Part shown: in pieces, positions 24,289-35,154 of the stretch
Layout: each line of letters begins with the position of its first letter
How positions within the stretch are numbered: the first letter of the stretch is position 1
Assembly (NCBI GenBank): GCA_963969395.1
Contig: OZ017796.1
Span: 15,874,501-15,938,500 of the forward strand
Reading direction: 5' to 3'
Origin: Pseudoscleropodium purum
Taxonomy: Eukaryota > Streptophyta > Bryopsida > Hypnales > Brachytheciaceae
Length of the DNA stretch: 64,000 bases
Position numbers and translations under genes: made by a program
The notes under the pieces: generated by a model
Told to the model about the DNA's origin: nothing
The model's input: only the letters and a program-made list of their open reading frames with translations
Database searches by the model: none

Positions 24289-26950
24289 ATGGCGACGATG
24301 ACGAATGCGGCAACGATGAGTTCTTTGTGGTGCACTCGTTCTTGGGTACCCTCGGTAATTTACCTCTGTAAACCCTAGGTTCTCGATTAGAAGCTCTTGA
24401 AGCTTTTGGGAAATTGCGACATGACCACCTCTTAGGTTTTCTTTTTCGACACGTGAAAATTTTATTGTTATTATTGTACGAATGAAGAATTTCACATGAT
24501 TTTGAATTTTTCTTCTGAGGTTTGGTACTCTCAAGTAGATGGCATTGCAAAAGTAAATGTCGTGGTTCACCTGTATGGGACCAAGTGGCCTAAACTAGGC
24601 GTCATGTTTTTGAGTGTGGGACTTTCTTTTGCTCGATTTTTAAATTTGTGACCATTACGTGGCCGTGCAATGTTCCCCACGGATATGAAATTTGAACCTG
24701 TTTGAATTGTATTTTTGGCAGTATGATCGATCAAATTGGTCTTTTTTAAAACTATGAAATCTCTGTTCTTAAGGGTTAATGTTGCGATCCTGAAGCACGC
24801 CATGATCACCTGTGTAAATCGCTACTGTTTGATCTGGATATTGTAAGCAGAGCAGGGCTTATAATGTGGGTGGAACGAACCAGTTGTGCTGTGGAACTGG
24901 CAAGCAACACCTGAGTACGAAGGTGATTCCAAGAATCGGCAGGAGGGACGGGAGATCATCCACAACAGTGATAAAGGCTTCATCGACAGTGAAGCGAGAA
25001 ACTGAGACTGCACCTGATGACAGCTTGCAATCTGCTGTGAAAGGTGTGAATTCTTACCAGTGACTTATTAGCACTACTTTTTCTACGGCCTAGATTTGTC
25101 ACAATTTTCTAGTCACCTAAAATGTGCTAGATTCCTCAAATCTGGAGCCTCGCTGCGGAAAATGAACACGCTGAGCTTGCAATCGGCGAAGGATGTAACT
25201 TTTCAACAAGAGGTTCAAGATTTGAGTTACCTGGCATAATCTTAATGCAGACGGTAGATACTGGGCGATCTGATGGTAAAGAAGGCAAAACAGCTCTTGG
25301 GAAATTGGGATCTTTGGATATAGGATGCATAAATTATGCCAAAATGAAAAATATGAGCTCGTCAATCTTTCTTGCTGTTTTTCTTGTGTGAAAGTCACTT
25401 GTTCTAGTGGAAGACCAATGACATGCTTCCACTTCGTTGCCTTCTCTTTAGTTTCCTCTAGCGTGGCAAGCTTCTTAGTAAATGGCTGTGCCAACAGTCC
25501 TTCAGCGACATCGGAGAATGTGATGTGATGAGCAGGGAGGAGGAAGTATTAGGGCAGCATCCAAATGATGGCGCCATGATGCTTGTCTGAGGGCTTGCTG
25601 CAAGGCTATTGGTATTCAACATGGGAGATTCTAATAGAACATGGAATGTTTGTTCAGCAATCGAGTTCACGGGAGTGCATCACGTAGGCATGCTATGTGA
25701 GGATCTTGGAAGGTCACGCGATTTTTATTGTGGTTTACTAGGTTCGTTCTCTCATTGTCGACCCTATGGCAGTCATTCTTCTACTTTCTCTCTTGTGCTC
25801 TTACGCTCCTGCTTAGTTGTGGGTGTCGCCTACTTTTCTGAACATATTTGAAGGGGGTCATGTTGTTAAGAACTGCTGTCATATTAAAATCTAGGTTGTA
25901 TGTGCCACTCAAAACGCAGCCTTCAGTGGCATGTCGCGTTTGAATTTTTTTATTGCCTGCAAATGTGTGTTTAAGTCCTTTTCATCGTAGCGAGGGGTTA
26001 GTTAGTTCTAATTAGTTCCGTTGTTAGCTTCATTCTACGTTTCTGATTTCTTATAGATGAGTAAGCCAAGTATTACCACATTATCTCCGAAAGGACGTAT
26101 AGGCTCAAATTGGGGCTCATATTTTTTAACAGTCTTGAGTAGGTTATGTTGGGATTCTCTCGTCTTATTCTATTTATTTTTGGTCCAACTCATGCAATAT
26201 TCTTACTGATTCAGGTGATCTAAAATTTGGCCCCATCTGAATTCTCGTTTTCACAATATGATCAATTGAATTGATCATTCCAAACTATGAATCCTTGGTC
26301 CGTTAGGGGTTAAAACAGAAAAGACCTTACTTGTCTTGTGCCACCGTTGCATGCTTACAAGGGAGTTCTGATTTGTGAACCTTAGCTTGCAACAGGTCTT
26401 CAAATCAATAAGAATCGGCCTGACGATAAGCTTCCGTATGGTGGGGTCTGGTTAAATGTTGGTTCACCATCTCAAATGATTCACTTGATGGAGTTGCCTA
26501 ACCCGGATCCTAAAGAAGGTCGCCCAAAGCATGGTGGACGAGACCGTCATGCATGTGTCTCAGTCAAGGATGTTTCGAAAATCAAGGAAGTATTTGACAA
26601 ATCTGGTATGTATGTTAAACTCTGGTCTTAATGTCTCCGTTCACTGCACTACTACTTGTTGCAACCGAATTGTTCTTAAACCAGTCTGTAAAAAGGATTC
26701 CAGGTGCTGAAATCGTACCTTTGATTCTAAGCCCTAGACAGAGCTTGTCCTAGCATCTGTCATTTAAGTCGCTTTGTGAAGGGAATGGTCCTCCCACAGC
26801 CTCAGGGTATTGGTTCTTGGGTTTTACGAACAGTAATGAACTTTAAAGTTGTTATGTACAGGTGTCCCTTACACGTTCAGCCAATCTGGAAGACCAGCCC
26901 TCTTTGCTAGGGATCCTGACGGCAATGCCCTGGAGTTCTCTCAGATGTAA
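24289..26950 (+). CDS. Glyoxalase-fold (VOC) protein, probably plastid-targeted
   Basis: Exons 24289-24354, 24851-25043, 25658-25741, 26396-26605 and 26862-26950 join in frame to 213 residues; all introns are GT-AG. Residues 1 to about 65 look like a chloroplast transit peptide: rich in S, T, R and K, few acidic residues, with VIKAS near the likely cleavage point. The rest is one vicinal-oxygen-chelate domain from GVHHVGM to ALEFSQM. Candidate metal ligands H95, E147, H166 and E209 are all present. The segment HLMELPNPDP-GRP-HGGRDRHAC is typical of plant lactoylglutathione-lyase-like proteins related to Arabidopsis At5g57040. Because only one VOC module is present, glyoxalase I activity on methylglyoxal-glutathione would need a dimer. 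The substrate is not proven by sequence. Introns 1 and 3 contain related repeat fragments, and intron 2 has a long antisense frame. Confidence 0.92.
24600..24785 (-). repeat. Repeat fragment in intron 1 of the VOC gene
   Basis: On the minus strand this begins ATTAACCCTTAAGAACAGAG, then TTTCATAGTTTTAAAAAAGA, then GATCATACTG. The same order occurs at 26215-26312. The CATTAACCC-type end resembles the TTAA element ends elsewhere in the window, but the interior is different. I could not find a second terminus. Confidence 0.4.
26215..26312 (-). repeat. Repeat fragment in intron 3 of the VOC gene
   Basis: On the minus strand this begins TTTTAACCCCTAACGGACC and continues TTCATAGTTTGGAATGATCA and TGATCATATTGTG, matching the intron 1 copy at 24600-24785. 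It may be the end of a third TTAA element subfamily. Confidence 0.45.
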
Positions 26951-28131
26951 CGAGTTTTTCATGCCTTTCGAAACTTGCGCTCTCTTTTATGGTGTGAGCC
27001 TTGCCTTAAGATTCACTGTATGTACTTTAGAGCCCTTGTGATAGATGTTCTCTACATGCAAAGAGATACTATGTGCACCATGAATTTGAAAAGTATTTGT
27101 ACAGACATTATTGTAGTACTGTCACAAAATTAGGGGAGCTACTGTATTCTCAGGCTTAAGGAGAACGATCAGATCTCCAACGGGAGACGCTGCTCTTGAT
27201 TCGTGCTTTCCAGACAGAGGATGGAACTGAAGGTTGCATTGCGCAGCCGAATCAAGAGCCAAGCCCCAGCTTCTTAAAGCGAGGTGGGCTCACTTGTGGG
27301 CTCTCATTCTCTAGTGAGCTAGATATTATTGGGATGCCCCTTATTTGCGCGACGCCCGACTTATAAAGACACCCCTTTTCTCGTATTACTGATCTTCAAG
27401 ATTGTAAACGTCACCTCTACTGCATCAATGCTTCAGAATTTTGTGGATGTTTCATGATTTTGTCACAGTCCGTTCTTGCTTGAGAGGACTCGTTTTGGGT
27501 GGTAAATGTTGCTACAAAGCGTGTTTCTGCTTGCGCCCATCAGATAACGTGACTGTGGAATCTAGGGTTCGTATTCAGGTACTCCATAGTCTTTACGGTA
27601 CTCCATCTGTACAGACAATTTGAAAAGTACTGGTCAGTGTTGTGATTGTCCTTGTGGTCGCCGTTCCACAAAGGGCATCAGAGTCGAGCCAAGTTTGAAT
27701 ATTCCACCGGCAATTTTTGAAAACCGAGCTGTAGTGCCACTTCTCGTCCTAATTCAATGCGCTGGCTGGCTCCATCACCTGTACACTGTAAACTTTCAAA
27801 GCTATTATTCTCGTGCTCCGACGTTGAACCAAATGAACCCCAATTCCCGCAGAGCAGATGATACCGATCCCAGGTCTATCTGAGGACTCGGTCTCACGAG
27901 ACAAATAATAAAACTATTTTAATAATTTTGATCTCTCTCAAGTTGCAACACTTATTTGGAGTAACAATCCGACTTGTTCGAGAAACTGCCGAAGAAGGAC
28001 TTGAGTGTCGGTAACGCGACTGCAATTTACGGAAGCTTGGGTTCCAGGTAGGGATTCCCGAGGCGAATCTATCAGTTTTGTAGATTTGTCGAAGTGAGAG
28101 TGAAGAAAAGTAAGCGTTTGCGAGGGTGCCA
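26951..28131. other. Spacer between the VOC and NERD genes
   Basis: It contains the 3' end of the VOC transcript and the 5' leader of the NERD gene, both on the plus strand. The composition is close to genic. No additional coding exon was recognised; open frames around 27441-27883 show no family match. Confidence 0.5.
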
Positions 28132-31100
28132 ATGTCCAGGACGCAGGAACTAGTGCAACAGAGTCCTGGCTATGGCGCTGCCAAGACGATTGAAACTGTC
28201 TTGGTTGGGGTGTTGTGGCTGGTGAAGGTGCTTCTCATGGGTGCCGGGGAGGCGCTGGTGGCGCTGTACAAGCAGCTCAAGCTGCTGGCGCTCACGCTCA
28301 CGCCCGGCCAGGAGTATGAATTGGAGAGTGACCGCGCGGGCCGCGCCGCCGAGCTTCGCGTTGCCGCGTTGTGGGTTCGCCATTTCCCTTCTCCTGCCCG
28401 TCTGCTTTTGATACAGAAGTTTCTGGTCCTTTGTCCTTCCTGTTGTGAATTTGGGTTTTTGTGAATTGGAGTTCTTGTGCCTTCGCGCTTCAGAGCATTG
28501 TCCTTTAGTTTTTTTAGTTGCATGGAGGTTGGATAGAAATTTATGGAAGACGGTTGTGGACAGTGGCTGAGGATCATCTGAAAGGTAGGCAACAATTTTA
28601 GAAGTCTTGGTAGGGCAAGAGAAAGATGCCGTTGCCGAGTTGTAATGTCTCCATCTTTCTTGAAGAAGCTCCTGTCTTGATGTTTGATGGAGGTTCGATA
28701 AAATTCTATGGAAGGAGGTTGTGGACAGTGGTTGAGGATCGTCTGAAAGGCAGGCATCACGTTTTGAAGCCTGGGTGAATGTTCTTAAAAGAAGGATGTT
28801 GTTGAATGTGGATTCCGTTTTCCGGGGCTTAATAGTCTCTCTTTTTTGTAAAGAAGCGTCTGTTTTTGATGTTTCAGGTTTGAAGGGATACCAGGCGTTC
28901 AAGTTTTCACGTCTTTGCGGATCCCTGATACAGGCAATGGCCGAGGACGCCGGGAGATAGATCTCGTTCTTGTAACAAAGAGGTACCAACACCAAATTGT
29001 TTTATATCTCAACCCCACTTTACCCTGAAGGATGAAGGACGAAGGATGCATGATTTTTAAATGACCATTTTGATTGATCAATTTGTAGATAGTGATTTTT
29101 TAATGGGGAAAGCCTTTAAGTCATTAAATTTAGTGAAGAACATAAAATTTGTTGGCCCAAAAAACTAGTTATCTGAACAAATAAAGATCCACACAGAAAC
29201 TCTTCGAAGCTGCTTAAAAAAAAGTGAGGCCAATGTGGGCTTTCCTCGTCAAGGTTAATGAAAGGTCAATAGTGGAGACGCTAGTTTTATGCCTAGTTTT
29301 GTACTCTTGGTGTTCCCTTCTAATGTAGAGTACGTGAAGTAAATAATTGCTCAGTATTTATGTTGCAGAGAGTTGTTTGTTGTGGAGGTGAAGAACTGGT
29401 CTGGTGCAATTGAGTTGCAACCGGATGGTAGCTGGCTGCAGATACGTCGTAATGGTACATCTCAAAAGCATTCCAATGTTGTAAGTTCCCTCAATTAGCA
29501 TCTAGTTTTCGTCTCTTCATTGACCCTGACATTACCAAAGTATGTGAATACTTTCCGGATTTTAGGATATTGCTCAATTAGGTTGGATCTTGGTTGTCCC
29601 CGAATCCACTTTTCCGTGGAACTCTGACTACTTAGGTGGTCTGTCTTTTTTGCGAAACATCAACATGATAGTACTTTGTTTCTAACTAATCATCTCCCTC
29701 CATTTTGTATTTTCCTTTCGTTACCCGCAATTTTGTGGTATTTCAAGCAAATCCATTGAACGTGGTACCTCTCGATTCTTGACAGGTGGATGGCACGAAG
29801 TACCGCGCTCTGTTGCTGAAGTCTTATATTGAGAGAAGGGGCGTGGATGTGCCTTCTGGCTTTGTGCAGCCCAAAGTATTTCTAGTCAATCCTGACTGCA
29901 GGTAATCTGATTCCCCAAATCTCTGTCTTGGGTTGCCTCAATCAGCACTGATAGAATGCTTTCCTGTAGTGTGAAATGATAAGAGAGTCGGAGACTTAGT
30001 CTGTCAGTATAACCTGGTGGCTAAAGAGTGAGTACAAAACATATGGAAACAATTCTCATCGTTGAAAATCTCTATATGGGAGCTCGGGTTTCCAAATAGG
30101 ATTCCATTTTGGGTCACTGTTGAGTCGGGGGCAGAAATTATGCATGATATGCATGACAAGTCAGGCACTTACCTCGAACTGCCCACTGTCAACAACTTTC
30201 TTAAACTGGATATTCGAATCAAGATGTGAGGAAGTTTGGGTGACTGTTTCTGGCAGTCTACTTGAATAATAACAGTTTCTGTTCCTTGTTGCACATGTAG
30301 GCCAGAACAGGCCATCGTGATGCAGCCAGAAGTATTATCCGCAGATCAGTGGGAGAATTTTTTGGAAAACAATCTGGGAAGGACTGGGTCTGGATGGATG
30401 AGTAGTCTCTTTAGTTCTCAACAGTCAGATTCTGTCCTCACAGAGGCTTCTGAGAAACAGCTGCTTTATATTTTAAGCACGGCCCCTACTTGGGACAGGT
30501 GATGTTTTGGTCACCCTTGCCAGTCATATACATGTTGTCTCTCCTTGGACTTCGGGCTAAGGTAGATATTCAATATTTGGGCAATTATGTATGCCCTGAA
30601 CGGTTTTCTTTTCTTCGCAGCAGCTTCTTATTTGTATGCCTTAAGTCGAGATTCTATCTGAGTATGCCGAGCTAAGCTTCGTAGGACTCCTGTACTGTTG
30701 TCCTTGTTTCAATGCCTTTACTGTGTTATTCTTGGCAAGCAAGCGACCTTTTAATCCTCATTACATTAATCTTCCCGGCATTGAAGGTGTTTCGTTCTGA
30801 CCAAACGCATCGACTCTTACAGGTTGGAGCTTTATGGAGGTAAAATTGTGGTTGGAGATTTTCACTCGTTTCAGGGTCAGTCTGAGGAGGTGCAGACTTT
30901 GAAGTTTGCGAAGCGGAATGTTGTGAAACAGTTAACAATGACGCACCGAAGGGGTTGGGTGGGTCACACACTTGGTGAGTTTCTTTCCTATCCTTGAGAC
31001 GATGAAGGATTATTACACAACTCAATTTTCCTTTATCCTTGTCCTCATCATTCAAAGTAAGATTGCATTGCAGCGTGGCTCAATCCCTTGTATTCCATCG

Positions 31101-31561
31101 TAGGGAAGTTGCAAGAAACTCTTGACCTTAATGTATATATCGAACTGGTCTGCTACGCCAGTTCCACCAAATGGTCATATTTCTAGAATAGTGGATGTCA
31201 TTGTGCCAAAATTGTGATTTCCAGGTGCCAGAAGGTTTGAAAACTAGGGCTCAGATCCACGTTTTTTCCTTTGTAGGGATGACGTCAGCTTGAAATGCAA
31301 CGTCATACAATAATATTGATTGTTGCGGTGGTCCTCTTGACAGGGCTTTTAATTGGTCGTACACCCAAAGTTAAAGTTGCTGTGACTGTTCGTGACTACC
31401 GAGAGGCGAACCCCACCAAGCCCACCAAAAAGCAAGACTTGGGTCTCCCACTCCATCTTGAAGTGAGACCGGATCTGGAGATTGTTTTTCAGCCAGTGGC
31501 TAACCCTAAAGCTGTGCATTATAACTTAAACGACGTCCTATCCTTGACCCTCAGTTCGTAG
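28132..31561 (+). CDS. NERD (nuclease-related) domain protein
   Basis: Seven exons join in frame to 379 residues: 28132-28370, 28878-28982, 29369-29480, 29786-29901, 30301-30498, 30823-30974 and 31344-31561. Residues 23-47 (VLVGVLWLVKVLLMGAGEAL) form a likely membrane or amphipathic helix. The NERD domain begins near residue 67. It has the restriction-endonuclease-fold core REIDLVLVTK (D108) and FVVEVKNWSG (E121, K123), the expected D-ExK arrangement. The C-terminal part (RTPKVKVAVTVRDYREA, NLNDVLSLTLS) is not an annotated domain that I know. The last exon needs the acceptor at 31342-31343; an earlier AG at 31275-31276 would end translation after four residues, so alternative splicing could give a shorter form. 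Plant NERD proteins are poorly characterised; nuclease activity is inferred from motif only. Confidence 0.85.
28523..28778 (+). repeat. Direct duplication in intron 1 of the NERD gene
   Basis: The segment at 28523-28614 recurs at 28688-28778, offset about 165 bases. Shared words include TGGAGGTT, TATGGAAG, GGTTGTGGACAGTGG, TGAGGATC and TCTGAAAGG. It lies wholly in intron 1 and creates antisense open frames that I regard as chance. Confidence 0.75.
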
Positions 31562-34500
31562 TTTAGTGTCTAATCTTTCTCCAGTCATGTACCCAGAGGT
31601 GTTTCAAAATTGTGTACAGTGTATTCTTAGGGAATGTTGGCATTAATTAGCCTGTCTTTGAGCTTGTTCTGACAAAGGCTGGTTTGTTTCTTCGCTAAGC
31701 AGAGATGAAATTTTGCTTTGTGGTCAATGGCCAGCTCTAGTGGCTGATCCGCATTGAAGGAAACTAAGGTTTAGGTTACTGTATTTTGGTTTCTATACAA
31801 GTTTTATGTTGAAATATACTGAAAGGGCTCTGCAAGTACTGACAACTGCTTTAGCATCGTAAGTAGAGATCATGGGTGACCAAACTATAATTTTAAGTGT
31901 ATATCTTGATGGACTAATCGACACTGACTCAACGTATGTGTTTGTCTGTTTTTGCTCTTTTCATGTGGACGATGAATTTGAGCATTGTTCCTACTTTTTG
32001 GTGGATCTTGTTGGAAGTCAAAAAAGTATTTTTTTTCTTATGTTTTTTTTGGACTTTGTGTGAACAACTTATGAATTTTCAAAGTGTTGAAAATAGGTTG
32101 TACCAAAGAGTGGCTTTAGGCTTTTGATAGAGGCAATACATTTTAGGGTCCAAATGCAAGAATTTGGGATTGGTTTCAAAAAGGGATCACAATTAGGAAT
32201 AGTCACAATTAGGTGTAGTTACCTATGTTCTCTCTACTAGGGCTTTTGAAAGCATTCAAGAATGTGTAGTGAGGTCTTTCAACTTCATGGGTGCCCTTCT
32301 TTATATTTGCAAACTAAAAAGAAGATTCAACAATAGGAGGTCAACAACTCTTATCTACTTTTTTAGCTTCTTTTTTGAAAAGCTTTTGAAATTTAAAGAA
32401 CCTTAAGAAGCTACTAATTTTATTTAGTCTTATTGGGTGAGCACATACGATTGATTCACTCAATTTTTCTCATGATTGTTTACAAGGACAAAATTACATG
32501 TGGTTGTGCTTTAATTGAGATTAATTTGGGATGATTTGTCATGAAGGCAATGCCAAGATTGCTTGTGATCCTCCAAAGGTATTGGTGTTACAATCTTCAT
32601 TACAAAGAGTGCTTGGAATACCTTGATGATCGAAGGAGATTTTACAAGTGATTTCCTAAGCCTTGCAAGAAAGTAGGTGAGTAGCTAGAAATGAGGAGTT
32701 GCAAATAGACAAGGTGTCATAGTGCTCTCTTTGGACAAATTGTGTAGTATGTCACACATACTTGCTTGGAATGTAGGCAAGAGCACATGTCTATAGGTTC
32801 AAAAATTGTGAACATCCAAATTATGAGTCAAAAAATATGACACTTCAAAGTTAACAATGTTTCAACCTCAAACTCAAGGTATGGAATATGGGAATAGAGC
32901 TCTAGAAGGATTTCATTCAAAAGACGATTTTGCCTTCCATGGATTCAACTTGCCCTCTAATTACAGTGATTGCCTCTCTCAACAATCCTTGAGATTTATC
33001 TAGGTACTCTTGAAATTTACTATCTCTTAAAAAGATGTGAAGGCCCCTCCCAACCTCCCTTGAAAATCCCTGGCCGTCCAATGTGGGAAGAAATAAACAA
33101 AAATACCCCCTATGCTATCTATTTGCTGAAAATCCCACACTATTGATTTGCCAAAAATCAATGATTGTTGCTTTGACATACAGATATAAATATGGAAGAT
33201 GTATATAGTTATATGATATGAATATAGATACAAAATACATAATATGGATATGGATACGGCAATATATGCCATAGGAAGTTCTAGGTAGGTTTAGATTAGT
33301 TTGGGTTTGGGGTGGGGTTTAGTAATTAAAAACATAATATCCTATTACTAAATGCCACGTGTACAAGTACATTTAAATTGGGTGTTAATGGAATTGTCAC
33401 CTATAAGTGATTAGTGTTCAAAAGCTTGGTACACTTACATAATCTTACTATAATTTTGATAATGTTCAATACTAATAGAGTTGGCTCCCAAGTACAAGAA
33501 GAAAATTATGATTTTATAGAAAGAATTTTACAATTTGAGTTCTCTTAGGTTTATACTTGTTATGTCAAAACACCATTACCCTTCACCTGACAGTTCAATA
33601 GACACGTCTCATTTTTTCTGACAAGTCAGATCTCGCCATGTCTAGCCTGGTGAGCTGCCCGGTAACTATTGCAAGTGTCCGGTTATAGACATGTGTAGGA
33701 TGCGAAGAATCGAGAAATTTAAAAGACAAAAAAAAGAAGACTGCTGAAAAGATTGAAATGAATTGGGAGATCTGTACATGCAGAGGGCGGATTTATCTGA
33801 ATTATACTCGAATTCCATCAAGGATGTGATACATGTCAAGATCACTCCCTGTAAGAAAAGATAAGCTTCAACGAGCGAGAGAAGACGGATAAGAGTTATC
33901 ACATGTCGACACCCAGCCACGCATGTTTATCGCATAACATCCTCACTAGTTAGGCGGTCCATGTCAAGCTCTCTGGTTAAGAGTATTGTCTGTAAATGAA
34001 TTGCTTTACTAGATGCTATCGGAGATACTATAATTTCAACTTACGTGAAAAATGATTTGGCGACCGACGTCACCAGAGATGCGGACAACAAGCCAAGCCA
34101 GAAGGTTCTACATCCTTCTGGGGATGTTACTCACTTGCAGGATCGGAGCTTCTCGAGCCATTCGCCTGCCATCTTCGGCAATGCTGCTCTGCTCTCTAGG
34201 TGCTACTGTAAGGTGCTGCTCAGCAGCTTAATCTATTGCGGAGAGATTTCTGAGTTCTCAACTCTGTATAGCATCTACTCGATCAAACTTCTCCGATCCT
34301 ATTCAGATTGTCAATGAATTTGCATTGCGGATTCATTCTTCTTTTGAACGAATTAGAACAATGCTTTTTGTCGTTCCTCATCAGTTGGGTGCAGTTTGAA
34401 ACACTAAGTAGTGTCCCAGTGTCTGCTGCAAACCTTCGATCATTTTTCGTCCGAGATGCACAATATCTGCACATGTATTACCTTCAGTTACCAATCGCTG

Positions 34501-34731
34501 AAGCATGACGTTTGCACTTTCGAAATGATACCGTAAGCGCCAATTCTGAGTGCCATAATCCTCGATGGATTAAATGATTGGTTTTTTCGATGGTGTGTTG
34601 ATGAACCATTACGTTTGTAATTTCTTATAGCATTGGAATGACACGAGAAGCGGATTAATTCGACGTTCTTGACGAAACTTTTTTCCGTGGTGTGTGCAGC
34701 TAGCTAGCTAGAAGAGCAGTTCAATCCATCA
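31562..34731. other. Intergenic DNA between the NERD and S1/SPH genes
   Basis: The first few hundred bases should hold the NERD 3' UTR. The rest is AT-rich with no recognised gene. Bases 33950-34730 are less AT-rich and include the S1/SPH promoter. A TAGCTAGCTAGCTAG run lies 25-40 bases before the start codon. I see no convincing TATA box. Confidence 0.5.
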
Positions 34732-35154
34732 ATGGCCGGATTCATGAAGTACTACCAGGCGCTGGTGACTGTCTGTGCCGCTGTGGCAATACTGGAGATC
34801 ACCACCTGGCTCGGCCCAGTTTGCAAGGTGCACGCCCAGGGCACTGGATCGGTGGAAGTCGCCAGCTTCCTCTTGGATCCCGTGCAGGTGAAGTGCCAAC
34901 GCATCGGGTTCACGTACGACCATATTCTCCGGGCTGAAATTGCTGTGCGAGGGACGTTCACCTTCGACTTCTTCTTGAGGCCGAAATTCACGGGCTGGAT
35001 GTGCAACTTCCAAGTGCACTCCAGCTTTGCCTTCCGGACCTTCACCGTAAGCGTGCCTGTGTGGCCGGCGTCGCGGGAGTGCCTCGAGTGTATGTGGACC
35101 ATCATGGGAGATGGGTTGTATAGAAATGGGAAGCTATATCCGTGGGATGATTAG
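34732..35154 (+). CDS. Secreted S1/SPH-family (plant self-incompatibility S1-type) cysteine protein
   Basis: Single exon of 140 residues with an ATG start. Residues 1 to about 36 are a signal peptide ending near VHA-QG. The mature part has exactly four cysteines (C55, C91, C117, C120), the family pattern, and the recognisable course VKCQ (52-56), a central FTFDFFLRPKFTG-W-CNF (76-93), and REC-EC-W-I-DGLY-NGK at the C-terminus (115-134). The founding member is the poppy stigma S1 ligand; most SPH proteins have no known function and are thought to be secreted signals or apoplastic proteins. Codons are GC-rich compared with the flanks. No introns, as is common in this family. It stands alone in the window; the next gene is 9 kb away. 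Confidence 0.85.
   Translation: MAGFMKYYQALVTVCAAVAILEITTWLGPVCKVHAQGTGSVEVASFLLDPVQVKCQRIGFTYDHILRAEIAVRGTFTFDFFLRPKFTGWMCNFQVHSSFAFRTFTVSVPVWPASRECLECMWTIMGDGLYRNGKLYPWDD

Noticed and set aside
28150..28995. Antisense frames of 281 and 196 codons over the NERD gene
   Set aside because: They run across a well-supported exon, an intron duplication and a second exon, and their translations match nothing I know.
31295..31343. Separate small membrane protein starting at 31295 just after a possible NERD stop
   Set aside because: From 31344 the frame is better explained as the last NERD exon: the acceptor at 31342-31343 keeps phase, and the tail reads as a continuation of the NERD protein.
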